From assembly GCA_024640085.1 (NCBI GenBank), contig JAHEFR010000001.1, positions 1 through 64,000 on the forward strand: a DNA stretch of 64,000 nucleotides, given 5' to 3'. The notes beneath the pieces are model-generated. The model was given only the letters and a program-made list of their open reading frames with translations, made no database searches and was not told where the DNA came from. Origin of the DNA: Gammaproteobacteria bacterium. GTDB taxonomy: Bacteria; Pseudomonadota; Gammaproteobacteria; Steroidobacterales; XN24. Below, one piece after another: positions 8,898 to 16,652 of the stretch (positions are counted from its first letter, which is position 1; every line of letters begins with the position of its first letter). The position numbers and the translations under genes were made by a program.

Positions 8898-9545
8898 ATG
8901 GACAGTTATGTGACCGTGGTGAAATTCTTCCAGGACGGCGGGATATTCATGTATCCCATTGTCGTGGTGCTCACCCTTGGCCTGGCCATCGCCGTTGAGC
9001 GTTGGTTCTATCTATCCGCATCGGGCGTGAGCAGCAGGCGTCTCTGGGGGAAACTGTTGCCAATGGTGCAGTCCGGTGACTATGGCCGCGCCATGGACGT
9101 GGCCCGCAAATCCAAGGCGGCCATGGGAAACGTCCTCGCCTACGGGCTGGATCGAGCCAAGTCCGCCCGTCGACGCGACGACATCGAGAAGGCCATGGAA
9201 GAAAGCCTGCTGGAGGTAATGCCGCGCCTGGAGAAGCGCACGCATTACCTCGCCACCTTTGCGAACATCGCCACGCTGCTGGGCCTGCTCGGGACCATCG
9301 TTGGACTGATCGACGCTTTTACCGCTGTAGCCGCGGCCAATCCGGCAGAAAAGGCCGATCTGCTGTCGGCAAGTATCTCTGTGGCCATGAACACGACGGC
9401 GTTCGGGTTGATGGTGGCCATTCCGCTGCTACTGGCCCACACCTGGCTGCAGACCAAGACTACGGCGCTGGTGGATAGCCTGGAGATGGCCGCCGCCAAG
9501 TTCCTCAACATGGTCGGCGAGCGGAGCGAGCCGGAGGTGGTCTGA
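8898..9545 (+). CDS. MotA/TolQ/ExbB-family proton channel subunit (AglR-like)
   Basis: ATG 8898 is chosen over GTG 8889 because AGAGGAG at 8883-8889 gives the correct spacing. The 215-residue protein has the three membrane segments of the family (about residues 17-36, 119-140 and 162-183) and the conserved stretches LLGLLGTIVGLIDAF and MNTTAFGLMVAIP. TolQ-like proteins form the stator ring that carries protons with TolR/ExbD partners to energise envelope processes. It is followed by two ExbD-like genes, the TolQ-TolR-TolR order of the AglR-AglQ-AglS motor rather than of TolQR-TolAB. Confidence 0.93.
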   Translation: MDSYVTVVKFFQDGGIFMYPIVVVLTLGLAIAVERWFYLSASGVSSRRLWGKLLPMVQSGDYGRAMDVARKSKAAMGNVLAYGLDRAKSARRRDDIEKAMEESLLEVMPRLEKRTHYLATFANIATLLGLLGTIVGLIDAFTAVAAANPAEKADLLSASISVAMNTTAFGLMVAIPLLLAHTWLQTKTTALVDSLEMAAAKFLNMVGERSEPEVV

Positions 9546-9546
9546 G

Positions 9547-10053
9547 ATGACGATCCGGGCCCGCAGGCACCGCCACAGGGAGACGGCGGAGCTGAACATC
9601 ACGGCATTCATGAACCTGATGGTGATTCTGGTGCCGTTCCTGCTGATCACGGCGGTCTTCTCGCGTGTGGCGGTGCTCGAGCTCAATCTCCCCGGGGAGT
9701 CTTCCAGCACCACGGAGCAGGACGAAGCGCGGCTCAACCTGGAGATCGTGGTTCGCGTCGATCAACTTGAAGTCGGCGACCGCCGCACAGGCCGGCTGAA
9801 GAGTTTTCCTGTCGAGCGGGGCGGTTATGACTATGCTGCCCTGACTGCCTTCCTCACTGAACTCAAGACGCGCTACCCGGACGTAACCAGGGCAGCAGTA
9901 TTGCTCGAGCCCGATGTGAACTACGACACCATCGTGCAGGTGATGGATGCGGTTCGCCTGACGGCGGTCAAGGACGGAAAGGATATCGTGCTGGCGGAAC
10001 TGTTTCCCGATATCTCGATCGGCGATGCGCCGGCCGGTGGAGACGCGAGATGA
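9547..10053 (+). CDS. ExbD/TolR-family protein with Asn at the usual membrane Asp
   Basis: A 168-residue protein with a cytoplasmic N-terminus, one membrane helix (residues about 20-39) and a periplasmic domain, the ExbD/TolR plan. The helix reads ITAFMNLMVILVPFLLI: Asn23 stands where ExbD and TolR carry the proton-binding Asp. The second ExbD copy downstream keeps that Asp. This protein may therefore be a structural partner in a heterodimeric stator plug and not a proton carrier (inference). It starts one base after the TolQ-like stop region and overlaps the next gene by four bases. Confidence 0.88.
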   Translation: MTIRARRHRHRETAELNITAFMNLMVILVPFLLITAVFSRVAVLELNLPGESSSTTEQDEARLNLEIVVRVDQLEVGDRRTGRLKSFPVERGGYDYAALTAFLTELKTRYPDVTRAAVLLEPDVNYDTIVQVMDAVRLTAVKDGKDIVLAELFPDISIGDAPAGGDAR

Positions 10054-10562
10054 AACACTCCAAACGAGCGGCCCGGATGATCCGTCACCACATGCGAGGA
10101 CGGAGGGGTGGCGGTCTCAACCTGGTATCGCTCATGGATATTTTCACCATCCTGGTCTTCTTCCTGCTCGTCAACTCCTCGGACGTGAAGGATCTGCCCA
10201 GCGCGCGATCAGTGCAGATGCCGGAGTCGATCAGCCAGGACAAGCCGCGTGAGACCGTCATCGTGCTGGTTAGCCCCGATGCAATCCTGGTCGACGGCGT
10301 TGAGGTACTCAGCACGGCGCAGGCGCTGTCCAGCGAGGGTGCCACGCTCGAGCCCCTCCAGGCGGCACTGCTGGAGCGCGCCGCTCGCAGAGTCCGTGAC
10401 AGCGCCATCGTCGACCGGGAGATCACGATCATGGGCGACAAGGATGTGTCGTATCGCCTATTGCGTAAGGTGATGGCGACCTGCACCGAAGCGGACTATG
10501 GTCGTGTATCCCTCGCCGTAATACACAAGGCGCCCGTCGTGACCCGGGAGGCCAGCACTTGA
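10050..10562 (+). CDS. ExbD/TolR-family protein with intact membrane Asp
   Basis: The second ExbD/TolR-like protein, 170 residues. Its helix NLVSLMDIFTILVFFLLV (about residues 24-41) retains Asp30 in the position needed for proton transfer in ExbD, TolR and MotB. The periplasmic part includes a typical beta-alpha domain (ETVIVLVSPDAILVDG) and ends near VSLAVIHKA. With the TolQ-like protein and the Asn-containing ExbD copy it should make the inner-membrane motor. It overlaps the following AgmX-like gene (TTGA). Confidence 0.92.
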   Translation: MKHSKRAARMIRHHMRGRRGGGLNLVSLMDIFTILVFFLLVNSSDVKDLPSARSVQMPESISQDKPRETVIVLVSPDAILVDGVEVLSTAQALSSEGATLEPLQAALLERAARRVRDSAIVDREITIMGDKDVSYRLLRKVMATCTEADYGRVSLAVIHKAPVVTREAST

Positions 10563-11488
10563 GCGTCGCCTACCGCCTCCACGTTCTTCCCTGGACCCCC
10601 CTCGAGGAGGACGAGCGGAGGTTCCGCCGTCTGCTCGGCGGCATGACCCTGGCGGCATTGCTGTTGAGTATCCTGATGCCCTGGCTGCCATTGCCGGAAG
10701 TCGACGAGGGCCATGTCACGGAACTTCCGTCCCGCTATGCTGAGTTTCTTCTTGAGAAAGCTGCCCCTCCGCCGCCCCCGGTCGTCCGGGAAATGGAGTC
10801 GGACCCGGTGGAACCGGTCGAGCGCGCAACCGAACCCGCTCACACGGCTGACCCGGTACCTGCGCCCGAATCTCGGCCCGACGCACGCGAACGAGCTTCG
10901 AAGGCGGGCGTCATGGCGTTTGCCGACAGTCTGGCGGATCTGCGTGACCATGCCTCGGTGGAGTCCGTGATCCGTCAGGACGGACTGTCCAGTGGCGTCG
11001 GAGAGACCCGGCACAACGAGCGCGCTCTGATTACGTCACGGGCCGGCCGTAGCAGTGGGGGTATCAATACCGCCGGGATGAGCCGGGACACTGGAGCAGC
11101 CGGCGTGAGAGGGCGTGAGACGACGTCAGTCGAAAGCCACATCGGCGCGGGCGTCGCACGTGGCCCTGGCGGGACCGGGGACGGCGACGGAAAGCTCGCG
11201 GCCCGGAGCCGGGAGGAGATCGAATTGGTCTTCGACCGGAACAAGAGCGCGATTTTCGCCCTCTACAACCGCGCACTCAGGAAGGATCCTGCCTTGAGGG
11301 GCAAGCTGGTCCTGCAACTCACGATCGCTCCCAATGGCCAGGTCACGGATTGCCAGGTGGTATCCAGCGAACTCGGACATGGAGAGTTTGAGCGCAAGCT
11401 GGTGGCCCGGGTGAAGATGTTCCGATTCGAGGCCAAGGAGGTAGCTACCGTGACCACCACCAAGCCGATCGATTTCTTCCCGGCGTGA
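10559..11488 (+). CDS. AgmX/PglI C-terminal domain (TonB-like) energy-coupling protein
   Basis: A 309-residue protein with a TTG start overlapping the ExbD stop. It has one N-terminal membrane helix (about residues 27-45, LGGMTLAALLLSILMPWLP), a proline- and acid-rich periplasmic stretch (PPPPPVVREMESDPVEP), a glycine-rich linker near residues 165-215, and a C-terminal domain of about 90 residues with FDRNKSAIFALYNRALR and GKLVLQLTIAPNGQVTDCQV, typical of AgmX/PglI C-terminal domains. These TonB-like proteins transmit stator motion to the outer membrane. Its place after TolQ-TolR-TolR fits GltG/GltJ-type partners in Agl/Glt machines. Confidence 0.85.
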   Translation: MSVAYRLHVLPWTPLEEDERRFRRLLGGMTLAALLLSILMPWLPLPEVDEGHVTELPSRYAEFLLEKAAPPPPPVVREMESDPVEPVERATEPAHTADPVPAPESRPDARERASKAGVMAFADSLADLRDHASVESVIRQDGLSSGVGETRHNERALITSRAGRSSGGINTAGMSRDTGAAGVRGRETTSVESHIGAGVARGPGGTGDGDGKLAARSREEIELVFDRNKSAIFALYNRALRKDPALRGKLVLQLTIAPNGQVTDCQVVSSELGHGEFERKLVARVKMFRFEAKEVATVTTTKPIDFFPA

Positions 11489-12111
11489 ACGGGAGTCCTG
11501 CAGCGATGGCCGTGTTGGTGGTCTGTGCCATGGGTGCACAGGCCGCCGACACCGTGCGCCTGGTGGGGACCGTCCTCCTGTCACCCGGCGGTGGCGATCC
11601 GAGCCACGCCGTTTTCGAGACCGCTGACGGACGGCAGCTGATCATCGACGTCGGGCAAGAGATAGACGGCTGCAAACTGGTCAGGGTCCAGCCGCGCCAG
11701 GCGACCATGGACTGTGCACAGGGACTGGTGTCACTCACTCTGCGCAGCGATCTACGTTCCCGCCGTGCAGCGCCGGAGAGCCACGGCGACACCTATCAGG
11801 TGACGCTGCCCCGGGAGACATTTGCCCTGGCCATGCAAGATCGCCAGCGGATCGCCAGTCAGGTGGCCCTGGAGCCTGATGTCCACGAGGGCTGGCTGCG
11901 CGGCTACCGCGTGGCCTGGCTGGAACCGGCTGGAGACTTCTATCGGCTGGGACTCAGAGAGCACGACGTGGTCATCAGTCTCAACGGCACCCCGGCCAGC
12001 GTCCCGGGCGCGTTCATGCAGGCAGTGAGCGGTCTGCGGGGCCAGGCGGCGTTCCAGCTCACCGTCGAACGGGACGGCCGGCTGATCGACTACAGCTACC
12101 TGTTGGAGTGA
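11485..12111 (+). CDS. GspC-like protein with PDZ domain
   Basis: The last gene of the operon overlaps the AgmX-like gene by four bases (GTGA). The 208-residue product has a short signal or anchor sequence (residues 6-20), a homology-region-like segment (VRLVGTVLLSPGG, HAVFETADGRQL) like the periplasmic domain of type II secretion protein C, and a C-terminal PDZ domain (about residues 130-205, YRLGLREHDVVISLNG). Type II secretion GspC links inner membrane and secretin; here no secretin is nearby, so the protein probably serves the local motor or barrel proteins. The family call is by motif order, the role by context. Confidence 0.7.
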   Translation: MNGSPAAMAVLVVCAMGAQAADTVRLVGTVLLSPGGGDPSHAVFETADGRQLIIDVGQEIDGCKLVRVQPRQATMDCAQGLVSLTLRSDLRSRRAAPESHGDTYQVTLPRETFALAMQDRQRIASQVALEPDVHEGWLRGYRVAWLEPAGDFYRLGLREHDVVISLNGTPASVPGAFMQAVSGLRGQAAFQLTVERDGRLIDYSYLLE

Positions 12112-12130
12112 AACCCCGGCCTGGCGAGGC

Positions 12131-13135
12131 TCAACGAGCCGGGCCGTATATGGGGTGACGAGATCTGAGTTCGAGGGCGCGGGGCCCGAAGAATATGGCC
12201 AGGGAATCGTCGGTGTAACGCCAGGGTTCCGCCAGCTGAGGGTGGTCGTCGTCCAGGAAACCGGCGAAGCCAAATTGGGTCCAGATTTCTCGTGCGTCCG
12301 GATTCTCCACCGGATTGCGGCCGTGGAGGAAACGGCTGTTGTCCAGCATCAGCACATCTCCCCGCCGCCAGGCGTGGGCCACGGTAAGCCGATCGGAGAC
12401 ATCCTTGATCTCCGCCACGACTTCGTCCGGGATGATGCTGCCGTCCTCGAAAGTCGGGTACTCCCTCGTGTTCAACATGAAGCGGGCGAACAGCAGGAAG
12501 TTGGCAAACACCAATCCATCGCCAAACAGGGGGCGATGCAGGAATGGCCTCGAGAACGTACGAAAAATACGATGGCCCTGCCGCTCGAATCGGAACGGAC
12601 TGTCCGCAGAAATCATCGCCAGCGTGGCATCGTCCGGAGGCGGGATCCCGAGCCAGTCGGTAAATGCCTCCATTGGCGTCTCTTCCCGGTAGGTCACGCG
12701 CCGCCCGGCGAGGGCTTCCCGGGTCGATTTACTCAGGGCCGCGGCGACCGCGGCGCCGTCGCAGATCAGGGTTTCTCCCCCCAGGACAGGCGGGTGCGCG
12801 CACGCAAACCAGGCGATATCGGGCCGCCAGGGCACCCGGGAAAGCTCAGGATGCAGCGGGAATGCTTCCTGGCCGAGGTTGACGGTCTGGGTGGTCCCGT
12901 CAGCGGAGACCGCACCGCGCCGGCCACTCTCGTTGCGAACGAAGAGTGAGCAGTACCGGGCCGTGAATCGGGTCAGGCTTTCAAGGTCGTAGCTGTAACC
13001 ACGGAACAGGATGGCGCCGAATCGGCGCAAGCCCTCGATGACTTGGGCAGTATCCACCGAGTCCAGGGGAGCACGGCCCTCGGCGGCCACAGTCAGATGA
13101 TTGCGGTGCTGATCAGGCGGGATAAAACCGATCAT
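12131..13135 (-). CDS. TauD/TfdA-like Fe(II)/2-oxoglutarate dioxygenase
   Basis: A 334-residue enzyme with the double-stranded beta-helix signature: iron ligands His95 and Glu97 in LHPELS (an HxE rather than HxD triad), distal His271 in DNSRFLHGRN and an Arg near 282 for 2-oxoglutarate. The HxE form is known from clavaminate synthase and asparagine oxygenase relatives. The substrate is unknown; a hydroxylation of an amino-acid-like compound is plausible. It is divergent from a sulfotransferase-like gene across 102 bases, which suggests shared control. It converges on the GspC-like gene with 19 bases between them. Confidence 0.85.
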   Translation of the reverse strand: MIGFIPPDQHRNHLTVAAEGRAPLDSVDTAQVIEGLRRFGAILFRGYSYDLESLTRFTARYCSLFVRNESGRRGAVSADGTTQTVNLGQEAFPLHPELSRVPWRPDIAWFACAHPPVLGGETLICDGAAVAAALSKSTREALAGRRVTYREETPMEAFTDWLGIPPPDDATLAMISADSPFRFERQGHRIFRTFSRPFLHRPLFGDGLVFANFLLFARFMLNTREYPTFEDGSIIPDEVVAEIKDVSDRLTVAHAWRRGDVLMLDNSRFLHGRNPVENPDAREIWTQFGFAGFLDDDHPQLAEPWRYTDDSLAIFFGPRALELRSRHPIYGPAR

Positions 13136-13237
13136 CGAGCGAGTCCTGGCGGGCGGTTAGCCGGGCCGTCTCCGGCGAGTTAGACTGCGGGTTTCGATGG
13201 TACCAGAACACCAGGGACGCGCCCGCAGCCAGCCCAG

Positions 13238-14296
13238 ATGACACAGCCCGATCCCGTCCCCGATCGTATCGATGCAGAGACCTTTTTCGCTCGGCCCGAT
13301 ATCTACCCGGTGGAATTCGCACCCGGACAGGTGAACCTGGTGCCGATGACCCGGGAGACCTACCGGCGCTCGATCTTCACCGACCCGGGGCGCATCGTGC
13401 CGGCGGGGCCCCGGGCTTGGCAGGTGCCCACGGAACGACTGCTGGCCGAGTTCGAGAGTCGCGGGCCTGTCCAGCGGCCGATCTTCTTCATCTTCCACAT
13501 CGCGCACTGCGGTTCCACGCTGCTGGCGCGGGCGCTGGACCTTCCCGACAGGACTCTTGTGATCAGAGAGCCGTTCACCCTGCGTCAGCTTGCCGCAGAC
13601 GCCGCCGCTGGCGGGGTGCCGACGGACCCGGCGGTGTGGAAACGATGCCTCGCATTGACGAGCGCATTACTGGGCCGCCGCTATACCGACGAGCAGGTCG
13701 TCATCGTGAAGGCCAATGTCCCGGTCAACTTCATCCTCGATCCGTTGCTGGCCCTGAATCCTGACTGCGCGGGCGTAGCGCTGTACGCCGGCTTTGAGGA
13801 CTACCTGCTGTCGGTACTCAAGACACCCATGCATCGGCGCTGGGTGCTCAACGTCTGTCAGCAGGTTGCTGGCGGCATTCGGGCCACGCCCGGCCTCGGC
13901 GAGGTGGATGCTGCGGCCCTGGAGCCTCCGCGGGCAGCGGCCTGCCTGTGGCTGGCGCAGATGTTGCGGTTGCGTTCGGTAACAGCCTCCCATGAACGGA
14001 TCAGAAGCCTGGATTGCCGCCTGCTGTTCGAGCGCCCCCAGAGCGTGCTACCGGCCGCGATGGAGCTGGCCGACGCCGATCTCCCGGTGTCCGAGGCAGA
14101 GGCGATCGCAGGGGGAGAGCTGTTCCGGCGGCACGCGAAGGATCCCGGTCGCCAATTCGATTCCGCGGCCCGAGACCGCGAGCTGGCAAGCCTGGCCGAG
14201 CGGATGGCTCCGGAGGTGGATTCGGCCAGGTCCTGGATAATGAGCACCGGGGCCTGGGACGGCGCGCCCGTCCCCATGGAGCCGGCGCTGCTATGA
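13238..14296 (+). CDS. sulfotransferase-like P-loop protein
   Basis: A 352-residue protein with a Walker-A-like 5'-phosphosulfate loop at about residues 89-101 (FHIAHCGSTLLARAL), the position and form seen in bacterial sulfotransferase-like proteins, followed by REPFTLRQLA as the next conserved helix. The rest is helical. PAPS-dependent sulfotransferases move sulfate to hydroxyl or amine groups; the upstream divergent dioxygenase could create the hydroxyl acceptor (inference). No signal peptide or membrane segment is visible. It could instead be a kinase-like P-loop protein, since the 3'-phosphate-binding serine motif is not obvious. Confidence 0.6.
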   Translation: MTQPDPVPDRIDAETFFARPDIYPVEFAPGQVNLVPMTRETYRRSIFTDPGRIVPAGPRAWQVPTERLLAEFESRGPVQRPIFFIFHIAHCGSTLLARALDLPDRTLVIREPFTLRQLAADAAAGGVPTDPAVWKRCLALTSALLGRRYTDEQVVIVKANVPVNFILDPLLALNPDCAGVALYAGFEDYLLSVLKTPMHRRWVLNVCQQVAGGIRATPGLGEVDAAALEPPRAAACLWLAQMLRLRSVTASHERIRSLDCRLLFERPQSVLPAAMELADADLPVSEAEAIAGGELFRRHAKDPGRQFDSAARDRELASLAERMAPEVDSARSWIMSTGAWDGAPVPMEPALL

Positions 14297-14381
14297 TTGG
14301 CAGTGTCCGCTCGACTGGCTGCGACCGGCGGGCCCATGAAATAATGACAACATGCGGCGATCCTGAGAATTAGAAGGCTAT

Positions 14382-15440
14382 ATGGCAGACAAGACTCCCC
14401 CAACACCTCTCAATCCTCCGTCCCGGGGACCGGTAGACCGGCTCGGAAGGCCCCTGCACGACTTGCGGATTTCCGTCATGGACCGGTGCAATTTCCGCTG
14501 CCCGTACTGCATGCCGGCCGACCAGTACCACGAGCACTTCAGGTTCCTCCACTCCAACGAACGCCTGTCGTTCGCTGAGATCATCCGCTTGACGCGGCTG
14601 TTCGTGCGCCTTGGCGTTCGCAAGATCCGCATCACCGGCGGTGAGCCGCTGCTCAGGCCGCAGATCGAGGAACTGGTGGGCGAGCTGAGCCTGATCGAGG
14701 ACATCGAGGACATCGCGTTGACCACCAACGGTGTCCTGCTGGCTCAGCATGCCGCCGGACTCAAGGCGGCGGGCCTGCACCGCGTAACCGTCAGCCTCGA
14801 TTCCATCGATGACGACGTGTTCCAGCGCATGACCGGGGGTCGCGGCGGAATTGAGCGGGTGCTGGATGGCATCCGGGCCGCGACCGACGCCGGGCTCGAT
14901 CCGGTCAAGGTCAACGTGGTGGTCCAGCGCGGCGTCAACGACGACGGCGTGCTGGATCTGGTGGAGCACTTCCGTGGAACGGGGGTCATCGTCCGTTTCA
15001 TCGAATACATGGATGTAGGGACGATGAATCACTGGCGCCCGGAAGATACGGTCCCGTCCCGGGAACTGCTGGAAAGGATCAGCCGGCGGTTCGCGCTCAA
15101 TCCGGTGGACCGGTCGTACCGCGGTGAAGTGGCCAACCGCTACGAGTTCGAGGACGGGGCAGGGGAGATCGGGTTTGTCTCCTCCGTGACGGAGCCGTTT
15201 TGCCGTGACTGCACCCGGGCCCGCCTGTCGTCCGACGGCAAGCTGTTCAACTGCCTGTTCGCCAACCAGGGGCTCGATCTCCGGGCCGTGCTGCGCGGCG
15301 GAGTCGATGACGAACAGCTGCTCGAGATCATATACAAGGCGTGGAGGGCGCGTGCCGACCGTTACAGCGAGCTACGGGCCAGCTCGCGCAGTTCCCCGGA
15401 GGAACTGAAGCGCATCGAGATGTATTACATCGGCGGCTGA
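14382..15440 (+). CDS. moaA: GTP 3',8-cyclase MoaA
   Basis: MoaA is a radical SAM enzyme that starts molybdenum cofactor synthesis by rearranging GTP to 3',8-cyclo-GTP. The 352-residue protein shows the N-terminal 4Fe-4S motif CNFRCPYC (Cys36, 40, 43), the TGGEPLLRP segment, the C-terminal cluster ligands Cys274, Cys277 and Cys291 in FCRDCTRARLSSDGKLFNC, and the conserved Gly-Gly C-terminus. The start has a moderate ribosome site (AGAAGG). The stop overlaps the moaC start (TGATG), so moaA, moaC, moaD and moaE form one operon. No molybdenum-cofactor riboswitch is evident in the 85-base leader. Confidence 0.97.
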   Translation: MADKTPPTPLNPPSRGPVDRLGRPLHDLRISVMDRCNFRCPYCMPADQYHEHFRFLHSNERLSFAEIIRLTRLFVRLGVRKIRITGGEPLLRPQIEELVGELSLIEDIEDIALTTNGVLLAQHAAGLKAAGLHRVTVSLDSIDDDVFQRMTGGRGGIERVLDGIRAATDAGLDPVKVNVVVQRGVNDDGVLDLVEHFRGTGVIVRFIEYMDVGTMNHWRPEDTVPSRELLERISRRFALNPVDRSYRGEVANRYEFEDGAGEIGFVSSVTEPFCRDCTRARLSSDGKLFNCLFANQGLDLRAVLRGGVDDEQLLEIIYKAWRARADRYSELRASSRSSPEELKRIEMYYIGG

Positions 15441-15928
15441 TGATCACCCACGTCGACAAGGACGGGCGGCCCACCATGGTGGACGTCAGCGCGAAGAGCC
15501 CCAGCCTCCGGACCGCACACGCGCGGACCCGCGTCCAGCTTCCTTCCAACGTTGCCGATGCGCTCCATGCGACCGGCGGCGTCACCAAGAAGGGCCCGGT
15601 GTTCGACACCGCGATCGTCGCGGGTGTGATGGCGGCCAAGCGCACCCATGAGTTGGTGCCCTTCTGCCACCCTCTGGGTATCGAGAAGTGCAAGGTCAGC
15701 GTTGACTTCGACCGGGATCGCAGCAACGAGGTGGTCATCGATTGCCGGGTTGCTGTTCACAACCGCACGGGAGTGGAGATGGAGGCCCTGACTGGCGCCA
15801 CGGTCGCGGCGCTTACTGTCTATGACATGTGCAAGGCACTCTCTCACGACATCGTCATCGGCGAGACGAGACTGATCGAGAAGACCGGCGGCAAGAGCGA
15901 TTTCCATTCGACGGAGTCGGCTGCGTGA
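15440..15928 (+). CDS. moaC: cyclic pyranopterin monophosphate synthase MoaC
   Basis: MoaC converts the MoaA product into cyclic pyranopterin monophosphate. The 162-residue protein has the family marks MVDVSAKSPSLRTA, the HPLGIEKCKV region, GVEMEALTGATVAALTVYDMCKA and IEKTGGKSDF near the C-terminus. ATG at 15440 shares a base with the moaA stop and is preferred over upstream in-frame codons. It overlaps moaD by four bases. Confidence 0.97.
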   Translation: MITHVDKDGRPTMVDVSAKSPSLRTAHARTRVQLPSNVADALHATGGVTKKGPVFDTAIVAGVMAAKRTHELVPFCHPLGIEKCKVSVDFDRDRSNEVVIDCRVAVHNRTGVEMEALTGATVAALTVYDMCKALSHDIVIGETRLIEKTGGKSDFHSTESAA

Positions 15929-16167
15929 AAACCATACATGTCCATTACTTCGCCGCGTTTCGGGACCAGGCCGGACGAGACGAAGAGACTGTTACGACGG
16001 CGGCCAGGGATCCCGCGGCCCTCTATGCGGAGCTGCAGGCCGCTCATTCCCTGGGACTGGGAGCGGACCGGCTCAAGGTCGCCGTCAATGATGAATTCGC
16101 GGCCTGGGATCGTCCGCTACAGGACGGCGACCGCATCGTCTTCATCCCTCCGGTGGCCGGCGGATGA
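15925..16167 (+). CDS. moaD: molybdopterin synthase small subunit MoaD
   Basis: An 80-residue ubiquitin-fold protein, GTG start overlapping the moaC stop (GTGA). It ends in PPVAGG; the C-terminal Gly-Gly is the thiocarboxylate carrier that donates sulfur to precursor Z in the MoaD-MoaE synthase. The beta-grasp pattern (IHVHYFAAFRDQAGRDEE, RLKVAVNDE, DGDRIVFIPPV) is clear and the length is normal. It overlaps moaE by four bases, as expected for subunits of one complex. Confidence 0.96.
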   Translation: MKTIHVHYFAAFRDQAGRDEETVTTAARDPAALYAELQAAHSLGLGADRLKVAVNDEFAAWDRPLQDGDRIVFIPPVAGG

Positions 16168-16652
16168 TCGAATTCGACCTGACCCGGGACGCCATCGACA
16201 CGGAGGCCTGGCGCCGGCGCCTGCTCGATCCACACTGTGGCGGCTACGCCGCATTCGAAGGCTGGATCAGGGATCACAACGAGGGTCAGCAGGTAAGGCG
16301 GCTGGAGTACGAGGTGTACGAGACCCTGGCCCGTACCGAAGGACAGAAAATACTTGCCGAGGCGGTGGAGCGGTTCGGTGTCAATGGCGCGGCCTGCGTC
16401 CACCGCCATGGCAGTCTGGAACTGGGCGACGTGGCCGTCTGGATCGGGGTATCGGCCGCCCACCGGGACGAGGCTTTCAAGGCCTGCCGCTACATCATCG
16501 ACGAGATCAAGGTGAGGCTCCCGATCTGGAAGAAGGAGCACTACGTCTCGGGGGATTCGGGCTGGGTCAACTGCGAGCGCTGTGCCACCCACGGGCATCG
16601 GCATGACGACATCGCGGAAGGCGCGACGGAGACCGCTGACGTCGAACGCTGA
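16164..16652 (+). CDS. moaE: molybdopterin synthase catalytic subunit MoaE
   Basis: A 162-residue protein with the MoaE fold: CGGYAAFEGWIRDHNEG, the HRHGSLELGDVAVWIGVSA stretch and the catalytic lysine region LPIWKKEHY (Lys123/124). With MoaD it converts cyclic pyranopterin monophosphate to molybdopterin. The C-terminus carries an added-looking Cys/His cluster, NCERCATHGHRHDD (Cys137, Cys140, His143, His145, His147), which could bind metal. Its stop codon abuts the stop of convergent moeA with no base between. Confidence 0.95.
   Translation: MIEFDLTRDAIDTEAWRRRLLDPHCGGYAAFEGWIRDHNEGQQVRRLEYEVYETLARTEGQKILAEAVERFGVNGAACVHRHGSLELGDVAVWIGVSAAHRDEAFKACRYIIDEIKVRLPIWKKEHYVSGDSGWVNCERCATHGHRHDDIAEGATETADVER

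Noticed and set aside
12112-12145. GGCTC/GAGCC hairpin at the convergent end of the motor operon as a terminator
   Set aside because: The stem is short, no T-run follows on either strand, and it overlaps the dioxygenase coding end.
14297-14381. Possible molybdenum-cofactor riboswitch before moaA
   Set aside because: Only 85 bases are available and I see none of the expected paired elements.
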